A stretch of 43,158 bases of DNA from Anaerolineaceae bacterium. Lineage in GTDB: Bacteria; Chloroflexota; Anaerolineae; Promineifilales; Promineifilaceae. Position numbers and translations under genes: made by a program. Below are positions 22,651 to 30,384 of the stretch, in pieces. Below the pieces are notes generated by a model. That model was not told where the DNA came from, did no database searches, and saw nothing but the letters and a program-made list of their open reading frames with translations. Position 1 is the first letter of the stretch. Each line of letters begins with the position of its first letter. The stretch lies in contig PABI01000169.1 in the NCBI GenBank assembly GCA_002699125.1, positions 1 through 43,158 on the forward strand. Direction: 5' to 3'.

Positions 22651-23642
22651 GCTTCTTCCGGCTCGTATTCAGCCACAATGGCCTGCACCTGCGCCACTTC
22701 TTCTACCGACATGGGGCCAAATTGCATGGCACCCGCATTGTCTTCTACTTGCTTCACATTTTTAAAGCCGGGAATGGGAAGCATCCGCTCGTCTAATCCC
22801 CAAATGTAGCAAATGGCGCCCTGGGCCATGCTGCGGCCGCCAATGGTAAAAACCTCGCGCAGTGCCTGAACGGTTTTCAGCCGCCGCGCAATGCGATCTT
22901 CTTCAAAATTAACCCGCGAGCGTAAGTCATCTTCGGGGAAGGTGGCGTCTCTGGCGTATTTGCCGGTGAGGATTCCTTTGTTCAGCGGGTCTTTGTTTAG
23001 GCCTGCCAGATTAAAATTCTGGCACAATTGCCGCATTTCAGCGTTATCAAAAACTGCGTTCAGGCGGAACTGGATCGAGGTGCAGTGCGGCCCATCGGCA
23101 AAAACGCGGGCGCGGTCCACCAGATCGGTGCTCCAGCCATACCAGCGAATTTTGCCCTCGCTGACGAGTGCCTCCAGTTCCTCCCGCAGCGTCAGCGCCA
23201 GTTCCGGATCATAGCTGGCCTCGTGGAGCTGGTAAACGTCGATGTACTCTGTTTGCAGGCGGCGCAGGCTGTTTTCTACGTCCTGACGTACGTTCTTCAG
23301 GATTTGGTCATCGTCGCCATACACGATTTTGGCTGCTTCGTTGACGATGTGGCCAAACTTGGTGGCGATGACCACCTTGTCTCGCCGTCCTGCCAGCCCC
23401 TGGCCCAAAACAACTTCGCTGTGGCCGGCGCCATAGTTTGCGGCCGTATCAAACAGGGTGATGCCGAGATCGACGGCCGTATGAATGGCTCGGATTGATT
23501 CCGCATCGTTCATCTGCCCCCAGCCAGCGGGGTATGAATCCTGGCCCGGCTGAGCCCACGTCCACGGACCGCCAATGGCCCAGCAACCCATCCCCAAAGC
23601 GCTTACTTCCAGATCGCTTTTGCCCAATTTTCGCTTCAACAT
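22647..23642 (-). CDS. Aldo/keto reductase
   Basis: From the ATG at 23642, preceded by AAGGAG, the product is 331 aa. The catalytic tetrad is visible: Asp and Tyr in LFDTAANYGAGHSE, Lys in VVIATKFGH and His in DVYQLHEA. The C-terminus has the NADP-binding GAICYIWGLDERMLPIPGFKNVKQVEDNAGA pattern of the family. It reduces aldehydes or ketones with NADPH; the substrate is unknown. A repeat built on AACGCAGAT lies directly upstream. The last codons overlap the glycosyltransferase gene on the other strand. Confidence 0.9.
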   Translation of the reverse strand: MLKRKLGKSDLEVSALGMGCWAIGGPWTWAQPGQDSYPAGWGQMNDAESIRAIHTAVDLGITLFDTAANYGAGHSEVVLGQGLAGRRDKVVIATKFGHIVNEAAKIVYGDDDQILKNVRQDVENSLRRLQTEYIDVYQLHEASYDPELALTLREELEALVSEGKIRWYGWSTDLVDRARVFADGPHCTSIQFRLNAVFDNAEMRQLCQNFNLAGLNKDPLNKGILTGKYARDATFPEDDLRSRVNFEEDRIARRLKTVQALREVFTIGGRSMAQGAICYIWGLDERMLPIPGFKNVKQVEDNAGAMQFGPMSVEEVAQVQAIVAEYEPEEA

Positions 23643-23676
23643 TTGTGCTCCTTTTTCTGCTCTGATTGCCAATGAA

Positions 23677-23764
23677 TAGAACGCAGATTTGCCTGATTGA
23701 TCTGATTTGCCTGATTTAATCAAGAGATCAGGTGAATCAGGTTCATCTGCGTTATCAGCGTTCT
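23677..23764. repeat. Inverted repeat AGAACGCAGAT...ATCTGCGTT
   Basis: AGAACGCAGATTTGCCTGATT on the left faces AATCAGGTTCATCTGCGTT and AGCGTTCT on the right, near 23677 and 23764. Internal TGATTTGCCTGATT units repeat. It is intergenic, upstream of the aldo/keto reductase gene. Confidence 0.75.
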
Positions 23765-23844
23765 ATTTTAAAACAGTAACAGTATAGAGAATTGGGCTTA
23801 AGCAGGCGCAGACCCAAAGGGGTATATGGTGGGGTTAAATTGAA

Positions 23845-23878
23845 AGGTGCGACGCACATGAGAAAGTGCGTCGCACCT
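23845..23878. repeat. AGGTGCGACGCAC-family inverted repeat (copy 2, short)
   Basis: AGGTGCGACGCAC (23845-23857) and GTGCGTCGCACCT (23866-23878) are perfect inverted copies over an 8-nt loop. It lies 10 bp past the stop of the ZIP transporter gene and could serve as its transcription end, though no T-run follows. Confidence 0.85.
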
Positions 23879-23887
23879 GCATAAAGC

Positions 23888-25084
23888 TTAGAATTTTACG
23901 AGGAAGGCAGTGATGTACATGATGAAGATGCCTGCGGCTAGACCGGCGAAGTTGAGCCAGGATACGGCCGTATCTCCCGCACGCTCTGCTTCTTTCACCA
24001 ACAATTTACCCACTTCCCACACCACCTGCAAAATCGCCCCGGCACCCAGGCTGAGGAAAATAACGGCAACCAGCGGATTGAAAGCAAAGCCGCCAATCCA
24101 GGTGCCCAGCATCGCCGGCGCGCCGGCTAGCAGGGCCAACCAGAAGAAGGTGATCAGATTCGGCCGTTCTGTGCGTGTGAGCGGGGCCACAATGCCCACG
24201 CCTTCGGTGATGTTGTGCAGCGTAAAGCCAATGACCAGGAAGGAACCCAGCGCCGCTGCGCCAGTGGCAAAGGCGGCCCCAATGGCCAGCCCTTCGCCTA
24301 AGTTATGTAAACCAATGCCCAGAGCAATGAGCGTGGCAATGGTGAGCGGCGTGCCGCCCCGGCGGCAGCTAACGGCGATGAGAATGCCCAGGCTGAACAA
24401 TGTGCCAAAAATCACCACGGGCACGCCCTGAAACACACCGGGCACCGCCTCAGCAATTTCCAGCGCCTCCAAAACGGTATCGACAAACAAAAAGATGAGT
24501 AGGCCCACGGTGAGCGCCAGGAAGGCGTTGACCCATTTTTGATCCACGCGGCGCAGGAATGGATACCACAACATCCCCAGCAAGACGGGAATTACGCCGA
24601 CGTAAATGCCCAGCAAGCCGTAAGCGCCAAAGGTGGCGGCGCTGGTTTGGGGCGATTCCACGGCGACTTCCACCTCGGTATCAAACGTGATGCCGGTGGA
24701 GGTGATGAGCACAATAGGCAGCGGTTCGCCATCGACCCAAGGGTAGTTCAGATCGATGGTGGCTTGCTCCAGCCGCTCCAGCGTGTTGTCCGATGAGATT
24801 TCGAACTGCCAATAAGCATCGTCTACCAAAACCTGGGCAATGGTGACCGGGTCAGGGCCGCCGTTGATGACGTTGAGTTGGATACGGCCGTCTTCCGGAA
24901 ACGTCACGCGTTGAATCGTCAATTCTTCCAAAGGGGGAAACGCCCCAGTGAAGTAGGCCAGCGGATTGGCCACAATAAATAAAGCCACCAGCCCGGCCAG
25001 CAGCGCCAAAGGAATGATGCCCAGCAGCCAGTTGGGTAAATTTTGTGTCACTGAAGGGGTTGCTTGTACAGTTTTGTTACTCAT
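23888..25084 (-). CDS. ZIP-family metal transporter with extracytoplasmic N-terminal domain
   Basis: The 398-aa product has one helix near 19-39, then an outside beta-rich domain to about 150, then eight helices of the ZIP fold. Two metal-site motifs are plain: HNLGEGLAIGAAFATG near 265 and HNITEGVGIVAPL near 293. ZIP proteins carry Zn, Fe or Mn toward the cytoplasm. The start ATG overlaps the stop of the multicopper oxidase gene (ATGA), so the two proteins are made in step. The joined domain could receive metal from the oxidase (inference). ZIP proteins usually lack such a domain. Confidence 0.88.
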   Translation of the reverse strand: MSNKTVQATPSVTQNLPNWLLGIIPLALLAGLVALFIVANPLAYFTGAFPPLEELTIQRVTFPEDGRIQLNVINGGPDPVTIAQVLVDDAYWQFEISSDNTLERLEQATIDLNYPWVDGEPLPIVLITSTGITFDTEVEVAVESPQTSAATFGAYGLLGIYVGVIPVLLGMLWYPFLRRVDQKWVNAFLALTVGLLIFLFVDTVLEALEIAEAVPGVFQGVPVVIFGTLFSLGILIAVSCRRGGTPLTIATLIALGIGLHNLGEGLAIGAAFATGAAALGSFLVIGFTLHNITEGVGIVAPLTRTERPNLITFFWLALLAGAPAMLGTWIGGFAFNPLVAVIFLSLGAGAILQVVWEVGKLLVKEAERAGDTAVSWLNFAGLAAGIFIMYITAFLVKF

Positions 25085-26223
25085 GATGCCTGCACCTCAA
25101 AAAAGCCCATCCAGCCTAGCTCGGCAAATTCGCTTTGATGAGCGTGGAACATGTATAAACCCGGTTCAAAATCGGCAAAGGAAACTTCCACAATGCCGCG
25201 CTGTGCCTGGCACTGCATGATGGTATCCACCGTTTTAAGCGTTGGGGTGAGCGTGGTGCCGTGGTCGTAATAATCAAAAAAGTTGGCGTGAATGTGCAGC
25301 GAGTTGATCGGATCAAACTCGGTCACGTTGATCAGGTAAATGCGCTGTAACTGATCCCGGTTGATGACAATCGGGCTGGCCATGCCGTAGGCAAAAGCGA
25401 TGGAGTTGACGGCATACACTTCATTATCGCCGTCAAAATTGGTGTCGAAGCCGTTCATGACCATCACCATCTCGTTGATGTTGGCATTTTCGGGATATTG
25501 GTGATGGCGCGTTTTGGCCACTTCATGTTCCTCACCGCTGTACTTTTCCGGATCGGGATCGACGATGAAAGCACCATACAACCCTTTGTGGATGTGGCGC
25601 TTGAGGGGCAGGGCGTGGCAGTGGTAAAGATGGCAGCCAAACGGTTTGGCATCAAACTCATAGACAAACGTTTCGCCCGGATTGATGTCGCCGCGCCCGA
25701 CGCCGGGGATGCCGTCCATGAAGGCGGAATGGATGCCGTGAAAGTGGATGGTGTGCGGATGGGCGCTGGCGTTGGTGAATTCCACGCGCAGCCGCTCGCC
25801 CTCGACACAGCGCAAGGTGGGGCCGGGGCATTGGCCCACAATTCTGCCTAATCGCCGCGATGCGGCCGAGGTTTCGCTGCCGTAAACCCAGCCGGGAAAG
25901 TAAATGCCTGGCGCAATTTCAAACTCTTTATCAATGGCAAAGATTTTCCAGGTGCGGACGGTACGGCCGTCTTCCTCTGTCACTTCGCCGTAATCAAAAT
26001 CATAGAGCAGTTCGTGGGGATCAAACTGGTTGGCGGTGTGGTCCACCTGGCCTACCGTGCCGGCATTGCCGTGGCCGGCATGGGGATCATGATCGCTTTG
26101 CGCGTGCAGCACGGCTTTCCCTGAGGCTTGCCCGCCCATCGCGGCCAGGCCAGCAATGCCTAAAGCACCGGCTCCCCCGGTAATCAAAAATTTCCGTCGA
26201 GACATGTTTTTATCGGTTTTCAT
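25081..26223 (-). CDS. Tat-exported multicopper oxidase
   Basis: The 380-aa product begins with a twin-arginine signal (MSRRKFLITGGAGALGIAG). Copper motifs are HPHTIHFHGIHS near 160, CHLYHCHALPLKRHIHKGLYG near 200, HIHANFFDYY near 320 and MFHAHQSEFAELGWMGFF near 360. The HCH...H...GLYG pattern in the first cupredoxin domain looks like a type 1 site with Leu in the axial place, as in two-domain oxidases. It would oxidise metal ions or phenols outside the membrane. Start 26223 has GGAAG 7 nt upstream. It is coupled to the ZIP transporter gene by a 4-nt overlap. Confidence 0.9.
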   Translation of the reverse strand: MKTDKNMSRRKFLITGGAGALGIAGLAAMGGQASGKAVLHAQSDHDPHAGHGNAGTVGQVDHTANQFDPHELLYDFDYGEVTEEDGRTVRTWKIFAIDKEFEIAPGIYFPGWVYGSETSAASRRLGRIVGQCPGPTLRCVEGERLRVEFTNASAHPHTIHFHGIHSAFMDGIPGVGRGDINPGETFVYEFDAKPFGCHLYHCHALPLKRHIHKGLYGAFIVDPDPEKYSGEEHEVAKTRHHQYPENANINEMVMVMNGFDTNFDGDNEVYAVNSIAFAYGMASPIVINRDQLQRIYLINVTEFDPINSLHIHANFFDYYDHGTTLTPTLKTVDTIMQCQAQRGIVEVSFADFEPGLYMFHAHQSEFAELGWMGFFEVQAS

Positions 26224-26252
26224 CTGTTTACTTCCTGTTATAAATATTACAA

Positions 26253-26277
26253 ATCTAAATTTTAGATATGTCTAAAA
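26253..26277. promoter_or_regulatory. TCTAAA/TTTAGA operator-like cluster at the MCO start
   Basis: Three half-sites TCTAAA, TTTAGA, TCTAAA form two overlapping perfect inverted repeats: ATCTAAA-T-TTTAGAT (26253-26267) and TTTTAGA-TATG-TCTAAAA (26260-26277). They sit just downstream of the -10 box, at the expected transcription start. TTTAGACATATCTAAA on the minus strand resembles sites of DtxR/MntR-type metal repressors (resemblance only). Confidence 0.65.
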
Positions 26278-26306
26278 ATTCTACAGACAGATGGTTCATC
26301 TGTCAA
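26278..26306 (-). promoter_or_regulatory. Sigma-70 promoter of the multicopper oxidase-ZIP operon
   Basis: On the minus strand TTGACA (26301-26306) and TAGAAT (26278-26283) are separated by exactly 17 bp. A perfect inverted repeat GACAGATG-GTT-CATCTGTC (26286-26304) fills the spacer and overlaps the -35 box, as a repressor site would. The leader to the ATG at 26223 is about 48 nt. Confidence 0.78.
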
Positions 26307-26535
26307 GCTGGCAATTTTGGAAGCGATTGATTGGAACGTTGGCTTAGAGGGGAGTGTGTTAAAATACGGCTGGGGTTGGTCTGCAAAGTAAGCAGCGTGG
26401 CGGGATATCTGGTCGCAGCCGGTCAAGGCTTGAGTTTGGTCGAGACAATGTCAAAGCAGAGGTAAAGCTACTAGGCAAAGGGGCTTGGGGATCGCCTTCG
26501 GAGTTTTACGATTGGTAGGGAGGCGTGTTAAAACG

Positions 26536-26820
26536 ATGAGTAAAGATACGTTGTGGGTCATAGGGTTGAGTTTGTTTGCAGCAATCTCTTGGTATAATCC
26601 ACTAAGAGCATATGCAGATAGAACAATTTCACAAACAAAACTTATTGAGAGTAGTTGGCCCCCACTATTGTTCTCTTATATTGTTTGGTATATGCCGTTT
26701 GAAATTTTATTGTTCGGTGCCTTCTTTTTTGCATCTGATATAGGTTGCTCAATTACACTCATTACAGCAGGTTTGTGGGCATATATCGGCCACAATATGA
26801 TACTAGCATCTAGACGATAA
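26536..26820 (+). CDS. Small membrane protein, unknown
   Basis: The product is 94 aa from the chosen ATG. Three hydrophobic stretches are seen: TLWVIGLSLFAAISW, LLFSYIVWYMPFEILLFGAFFF and CSITLITAGLWAYIG. The codon use is markedly more AT-rich than in its neighbours and there is no strong ribosome site, so it may be acquired DNA or not expressed. It lies between two diverged direct repeats (26300-26346 and 26935-26981). An upstream in-frame ATG at 26485 is less likely. No family is recognised. Confidence 0.5.
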   Translation: MSKDTLWVIGLSLFAAISWYNPLRAYADRTISQTKLIESSWPPLLFSYIVWYMPFEILLFGAFFFASDIGCSITLITAGLWAYIGHNMILASRR

Positions 26821-27024
26821 CCTATTATGCTGGCATGGTCTTCTATTTGTTGCACTAAAACGCATATCCTGCCGCATCACTTTCCTCATATGTAATGGGC
26901 TGGTGGATTAAGTTGCAAAGATGCCATATTTGTTTGTCAATCTGGTAATTTTATAAATGATTGATTGATTGAAAACGTTGGGCGAGATTGGATGAAGCCA
27001 AATAGTGTGGATAGGTACTGTAGC

Positions 27025-27618
27025 TCAGTCCGCAGTAAACAAAGATTCGACGCCACGCATCGCCAATTGCTGAAACATTTCGTTAATTTTTTCGGGGGGA
27101 TACGGCCGTTTCTCCTTCAACCACCACACCATCACAGAAAGCAACCCGCCTGCCAAAAAGTTGGTGATGACCGGCAGGGGAATATCCGATTCTTCATCTT
27201 CAGGCAGGAAGTCCAGCAAATGATTTTGCACATCCGCCATCATGTGCTGGCGTCCTGTCTCAAGCATTACCTCCGCGCCGCCGCCCTCAAACATTGCCTG
27301 GTGAAATTCATAAGCCTCATTGGCGTGCAGAAAAAAATCAAGGCTGTGCAAAACGTGGGGGGATTCTGGGCTGACTTTGTGTTCATGGTCGGTTTCATCT
27401 GGATGGTCCCACTGCGCCGTGTAACTGGCAAAATTGCTGGCCAGTAAATCCTCTTTGTCCTGGAAATGGGCGTAGAAGGTAGAACGTCCTACGTTGGCCC
27501 GATCGATGATCTCTTGTACCGTGATCTTATCGTACCGTTTTTCCAAAATTAAACTTACCAATGCTTCTTGAAGCAATTTGCGCGTTCGCTGGACCCGCCG
27601 GTCGGTTTTCCTGGCCAT
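27025..27618 (-). CDS. TetR-family transcription regulator
   Basis: The 197-aa product has an N-terminal helix-turn-helix (VQEIIDRANVGRSTFYAHFQDKEDLL, residues about 34-59) typical of TetR. The C-terminal ligand domain is rich in His, Glu and Asp (HPDETDHEHKVSPESPH). It is divergent from the methyltransferase gene with 149 nt between them, so it very likely represses that promoter and its own. The acidic, His-rich patch could reflect metal sensing, but this is a guess. Confidence 0.92.
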   Translation of the reverse strand: MARKTDRRVQRTRKLLQEALVSLILEKRYDKITVQEIIDRANVGRSTFYAHFQDKEDLLASNFASYTAQWDHPDETDHEHKVSPESPHVLHSLDFFLHANEAYEFHQAMFEGGGAEVMLETGRQHMMADVQNHLLDFLPEDEESDIPLPVITNFLAGGLLSVMVWWLKEKRPYPPEKINEMFQQLAMRGVESLFTAD

Positions 27619-27681
27619 GATTCACTTTCCGTACAATTTTCCATTTTTGTTCATTACTGAATAGCTGCAAAAGATTGTTTG

Positions 27682-27732
27682 TTGACGGCCGTTTCCTTAG
27701 CCTCTACACTCGAAATATCGAACAATTTGTTC
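27682..27732 (+). promoter_or_regulatory. Promoter and operator-like palindrome of methyltransferase-CDF genes
   Basis: TTGACG (27682-27687) and TACACT (27705-27710) are 17 bp apart. Around 10 bp after the -10 box lies the inverted repeat GAACAA-T-TTGTTC (27720-27732), a size and place suited to a TetR repressor. The ACGGCCGT octamer (27685-27692) overlaps the -35 box. Confidence 0.6.
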
Positions 27733-27767
27733 AGTAAAAAACAGATTATACAGAAAAAGGGGCAAAT

Positions 27768-28454
27768 ATGAACCTCATTCAGAAAATCCACAAACAAGAT
27801 GATGCACATGGCCGCCATGCACATGACGAGGCAAGCCACACCCCCAAGGCGCCGTTTTGGGTGCGCTATTATGATGCCATTGTGGGCCTGGTAACGCTGG
27901 GGCGTACGCGTTCTATGCACCAGGGAACCATCCGATTGGCCAATCTCCGGCCAGGGGATGCTTTGCTGGATGTGGGCTGCGGCACGGGAAAGCTCATTTT
28001 TGCCGCAGAAAAAGTGATTGGTGGGGCAGGAACGGCCGTTGGCCTGGATGTGGAAGCGGGCATGATTGCCCAGGCAAAAGAAAACGCTGCCAAAGCGCAC
28101 AGCCCGGCCACGTTTGATGTTGCTTCCATTACCCAGATTCCCTACCCAGATGACAGTTTTGACGTGGCGACCAGCTCGTTGGTATACCACCATCTCAGTC
28201 CGGCGGAGAAAAGTGAAGGATTGCGCGAGGTCTGGCGGGTGCTGCGGCCAAACGGCCGTCTCCTCATTGTCGATCTCAATCCTAGCCGGCGCGGCTTGGC
28301 GGTTCGCCTGCCGGGTCACAACCAGCTGGCCCAAGAGGATTACGTTAGCCGTGAAGTGGTTGAGCAAATGCAGGCAGCCGGTTTTACCAACATCACCTCT
28401 GGAGCCCATCCCTTCAAACAGCTTTCCTTTGCTGTGGGGACCAAAAATGCTTAG
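27768..28454 (+). CDS. Class I SAM-dependent methyltransferase with His-rich N-terminus
   Basis: The 228-aa product has motif I LLDVGCGTGKL near 66, the acidic GLDVEAGMI at strand 2, VASITQIPYPDDSFDVATSSLVYHH near 120 and RVLRPNGRLLIVDL, as in UbiE-like enzymes. Its N-terminus is His-rich (HKQDDAHGRHAHDEASH). AAGGGG precedes the ATG. It lies 42 nt before a CDF metal exporter gene with a similar His-rich start and is divergent from TetR, so a role linked to a metal or metalloid is likely. The substrate is not known. Confidence 0.87.
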   Translation: MNLIQKIHKQDDAHGRHAHDEASHTPKAPFWVRYYDAIVGLVTLGRTRSMHQGTIRLANLRPGDALLDVGCGTGKLIFAAEKVIGGAGTAVGLDVEAGMIAQAKENAAKAHSPATFDVASITQIPYPDDSFDVATSSLVYHHLSPAEKSEGLREVWRVLRPNGRLLIVDLNPSRRGLAVRLPGHNQLAQEDYVSREVVEQMQAAGFTNITSGAHPFKQLSFAVGTKNA

Positions 28455-28496
28455 ATTGTTTGCCAAACTGGACGGTATTCAAGCAATAAACAAATT

Positions 28497-29501
28497 ATGA
28501 ACCAACAGTCACACTCACACGATCATTTGCCTGACCATCCCCAGCCACATGACCACGATCACCTCACCGGTTTGCGCGGCTGGTTTGCCAATCTGCTCAA
28601 CCCGCACAGCCATGACCACAGCGATCTGGCTGCTGACCAGGCCTTTGTCGAAAACGAAATAGGCATTCGCACGGTGTGGATTGCGCTGGCGATTTTGCTG
28701 CTGACCTCACTGCTGCAAGTGGTCATCGTCGTTATGAGTGGCAGCGTGGCCTTGCTGGCCGATACGGCACACAATATTGGCGATGGTTTGAACTCGATCC
28801 CGCTGCTGATTGCGTTTTACCTGGCGCGCCGCCTGCCTACCCGACGGTTTACGTTTGGCTACGGCCGTTCTGAAGATATCGCCGGTATTTTTATTGTGTT
28901 GTCCATTTTGGTTAGTGCCGGGATTGTCTTTTGGGAATCGTTCCAACGGTTGCTGGCACCGGAGCCACTGACAAATATTGGTTGGGTGGCCGCGGCGGCC
29001 ATTATCGGTTTTGTGGGAAATGAGTTGGTGGCCCTGCTGCAAATTCGTGTCGGCAATCGCATTGGCTCTGCCGCGCTCATCGCCGATGGCCTGCATGCCC
29101 GCACCGATGGCCTGACTTCGCTGGCGGTTTTGTTGGCTGCTGGCGGTGCCTGGCTGAATTTGCCTCTGCTCGATCCGATTATCGGCTTGGGGATTGGTGT
29201 GGTCATCTTGTTCATCACCCGGGATGCCATGAAGCGCGTCTGGCTGCGGCTAATGGATGGGGTAGAGCCGGAGCTGGTGGAATTGGTGGAAACGGCCGTA
29301 AACCAGAACGCTGCGGTGCAAGAAATCAAACAACTGCGTTTACGCTGGCTGGGCCATCAACTACAAGGTGATCTGCACCTTCATCTCAAACCGTGTACTG
29401 ATCCCGAAGCTGTCAAAGCCGACATTCGCCATTCCCTTAGCCACACCCTGCCTAAACTGAGTGATTTCGTGATCGAAATAAGCTGGTGGGATGAGAATTG
29501 A
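28497..29501 (+). CDS. Cation diffusion facilitator (CDF) metal transporter
   Basis: The 334-aa product has a His/Asp-rich N-terminus (HSHDHLPDHPQPHDHDH) for metal capture. Six helices follow, with HNIGD in helix 2 and DGLHARTD in helix 5, the HxxxD and DxxxHxxxD metal sites of zinc-type CDF proteins. A C-terminal cytoplasmic domain from about 265 has LRWLGHQLQGDLHLHLKP. It exports Zn or a similar divalent ion in exchange for protons. It is the second gene after the methyltransferase under the TetR-facing promoter. Confidence 0.92.
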   Translation: MNQQSHSHDHLPDHPQPHDHDHLTGLRGWFANLLNPHSHDHSDLAADQAFVENEIGIRTVWIALAILLLTSLLQVVIVVMSGSVALLADTAHNIGDGLNSIPLLIAFYLARRLPTRRFTFGYGRSEDIAGIFIVLSILVSAGIVFWESFQRLLAPEPLTNIGWVAAAAIIGFVGNELVALLQIRVGNRIGSAALIADGLHARTDGLTSLAVLLAAGGAWLNLPLLDPIIGLGIGVVILFITRDAMKRVWLRLMDGVEPELVELVETAVNQNAAVQEIKQLRLRWLGHQLQGDLHLHLKPCTDPEAVKADIRHSLSHTLPKLSDFVIEISWWDEN

Positions 29502-29548
29502 CAATGAAGTTCGCCTCTGGCTGGTGGAGGCAAATCGGCTGGCAGTAG

Positions 29549-30292
29549 TCATGTAAACCCTCGTGCCTGCCACGCCTGGTAAATCAGAATGGAGCCGGCA
29601 ACGGCCGCATTCAACGATTCTACTTTTCCCTTTTGCGGCAGCATCAGGCGAATATCGCAGCTTTCCCGCACCAGGCGGCGCATCCCCTGGCCTTCGTGTC
29701 CCACCACAATGCCCAGTGGCATGTTCAAATCTACTTCCTGCAGCGATTGAGCATCTTCGGCCAGGTCCATGCCCACAATCCAGACGTTACTGGCTTGCAG
29801 TTGGCGGATGGTTTGCACCAGGTTTGTCACTTGGGCAATGAGCAAATGCTCGGCCGCCCCGGCGGAATACTGAACGACGGCAGGGGTAACCTCCGGGGCG
29901 CGCCGGTCCTGCACGATGACACCATGCACACCGCAAATTTCGGCCGTGCGCAGCAGGCTGCCGATATTTTGTGGCCCGTGCAGCAAATCGAGCAGCAGCA
30001 AAAAGGGTTTTTCACCACGCTGCTCTGCCAGCCCCAAAATCTCATCCACTTCACTGTAGACGTATGGCCCCACCTCCAGCGCTGTCCCCTGGTGGCTGCT
30101 GTCTTTTGCCAAACGGCCGATTTTCTGTTTATCGGCCGTTTGAATGCGCACGCCGCGCTTTTGCGCTGCCTCGCGCACCGGCTGGGACAGCTTTTTGTCC
30201 AGTCCGTCTTGCAGCCACAGCGTAAACAGCTCCCGGCGGCTGCCGCGCAGGGCTTCTAGAACGGTGTTGCGGCGGATGAGGAATTCGGTCAT
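29549..30292 (-). CDS. rlmB: 23S rRNA (guanosine-2'-O-)-methyltransferase RlmB-like
   Basis: The 247-aa product has an N-terminal substrate domain beginning FLIRRNTVLEALRG, as in RlmB, and then a SPOUT methyltransferase. The SPOUT part shows LDLLHGPQNIGSLLRTAEICGVHGVI, GIVVGHEGQGMRRLVRESCD and LPQKGKVESLNAAVAGSILIYQ, the three motifs that form the trefoil knot. It should methylate G2251 in the 23S peptidyl-transferase centre. It comes after cysS, as in Bacillus. A palindromic repeat separates it from cysS. Confidence 0.9.
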   Translation of the reverse strand: MTEFLIRRNTVLEALRGSRRELFTLWLQDGLDKKLSQPVREAAQKRGVRIQTADKQKIGRLAKDSSHQGTALEVGPYVYSEVDEILGLAEQRGEKPFLLLLDLLHGPQNIGSLLRTAEICGVHGVIVQDRRAPEVTPAVVQYSAGAAEHLLIAQVTNLVQTIRQLQASNVWIVGMDLAEDAQSLQEVDLNMPLGIVVGHEGQGMRRLVRESCDIRLMLPQKGKVESLNAAVAGSILIYQAWQARGFT

Positions 30293-30295
30293 CGG

Positions 30296-30384
30296 TGGTC
30301 GGTAATCCGTTATCGGTTATCCGTAAACGGTAAACGGTTACCGGTCGTTTTTACCGATTACCGTTCACTGATTACCGATTACCC
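30296..30384. repeat. Repeat of GGTAATC/GATTACC units between cysS and rlmB
   Basis: The spacer is built from CGGTAATC, CGGTTATCCG, AACGGTAAACGGT and their complements such as ACCGATTACC, forming a long imperfect hairpin. It is related to the repeat at 18294-18365. The end overlaps the cysS stop. Confidence 0.75.
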
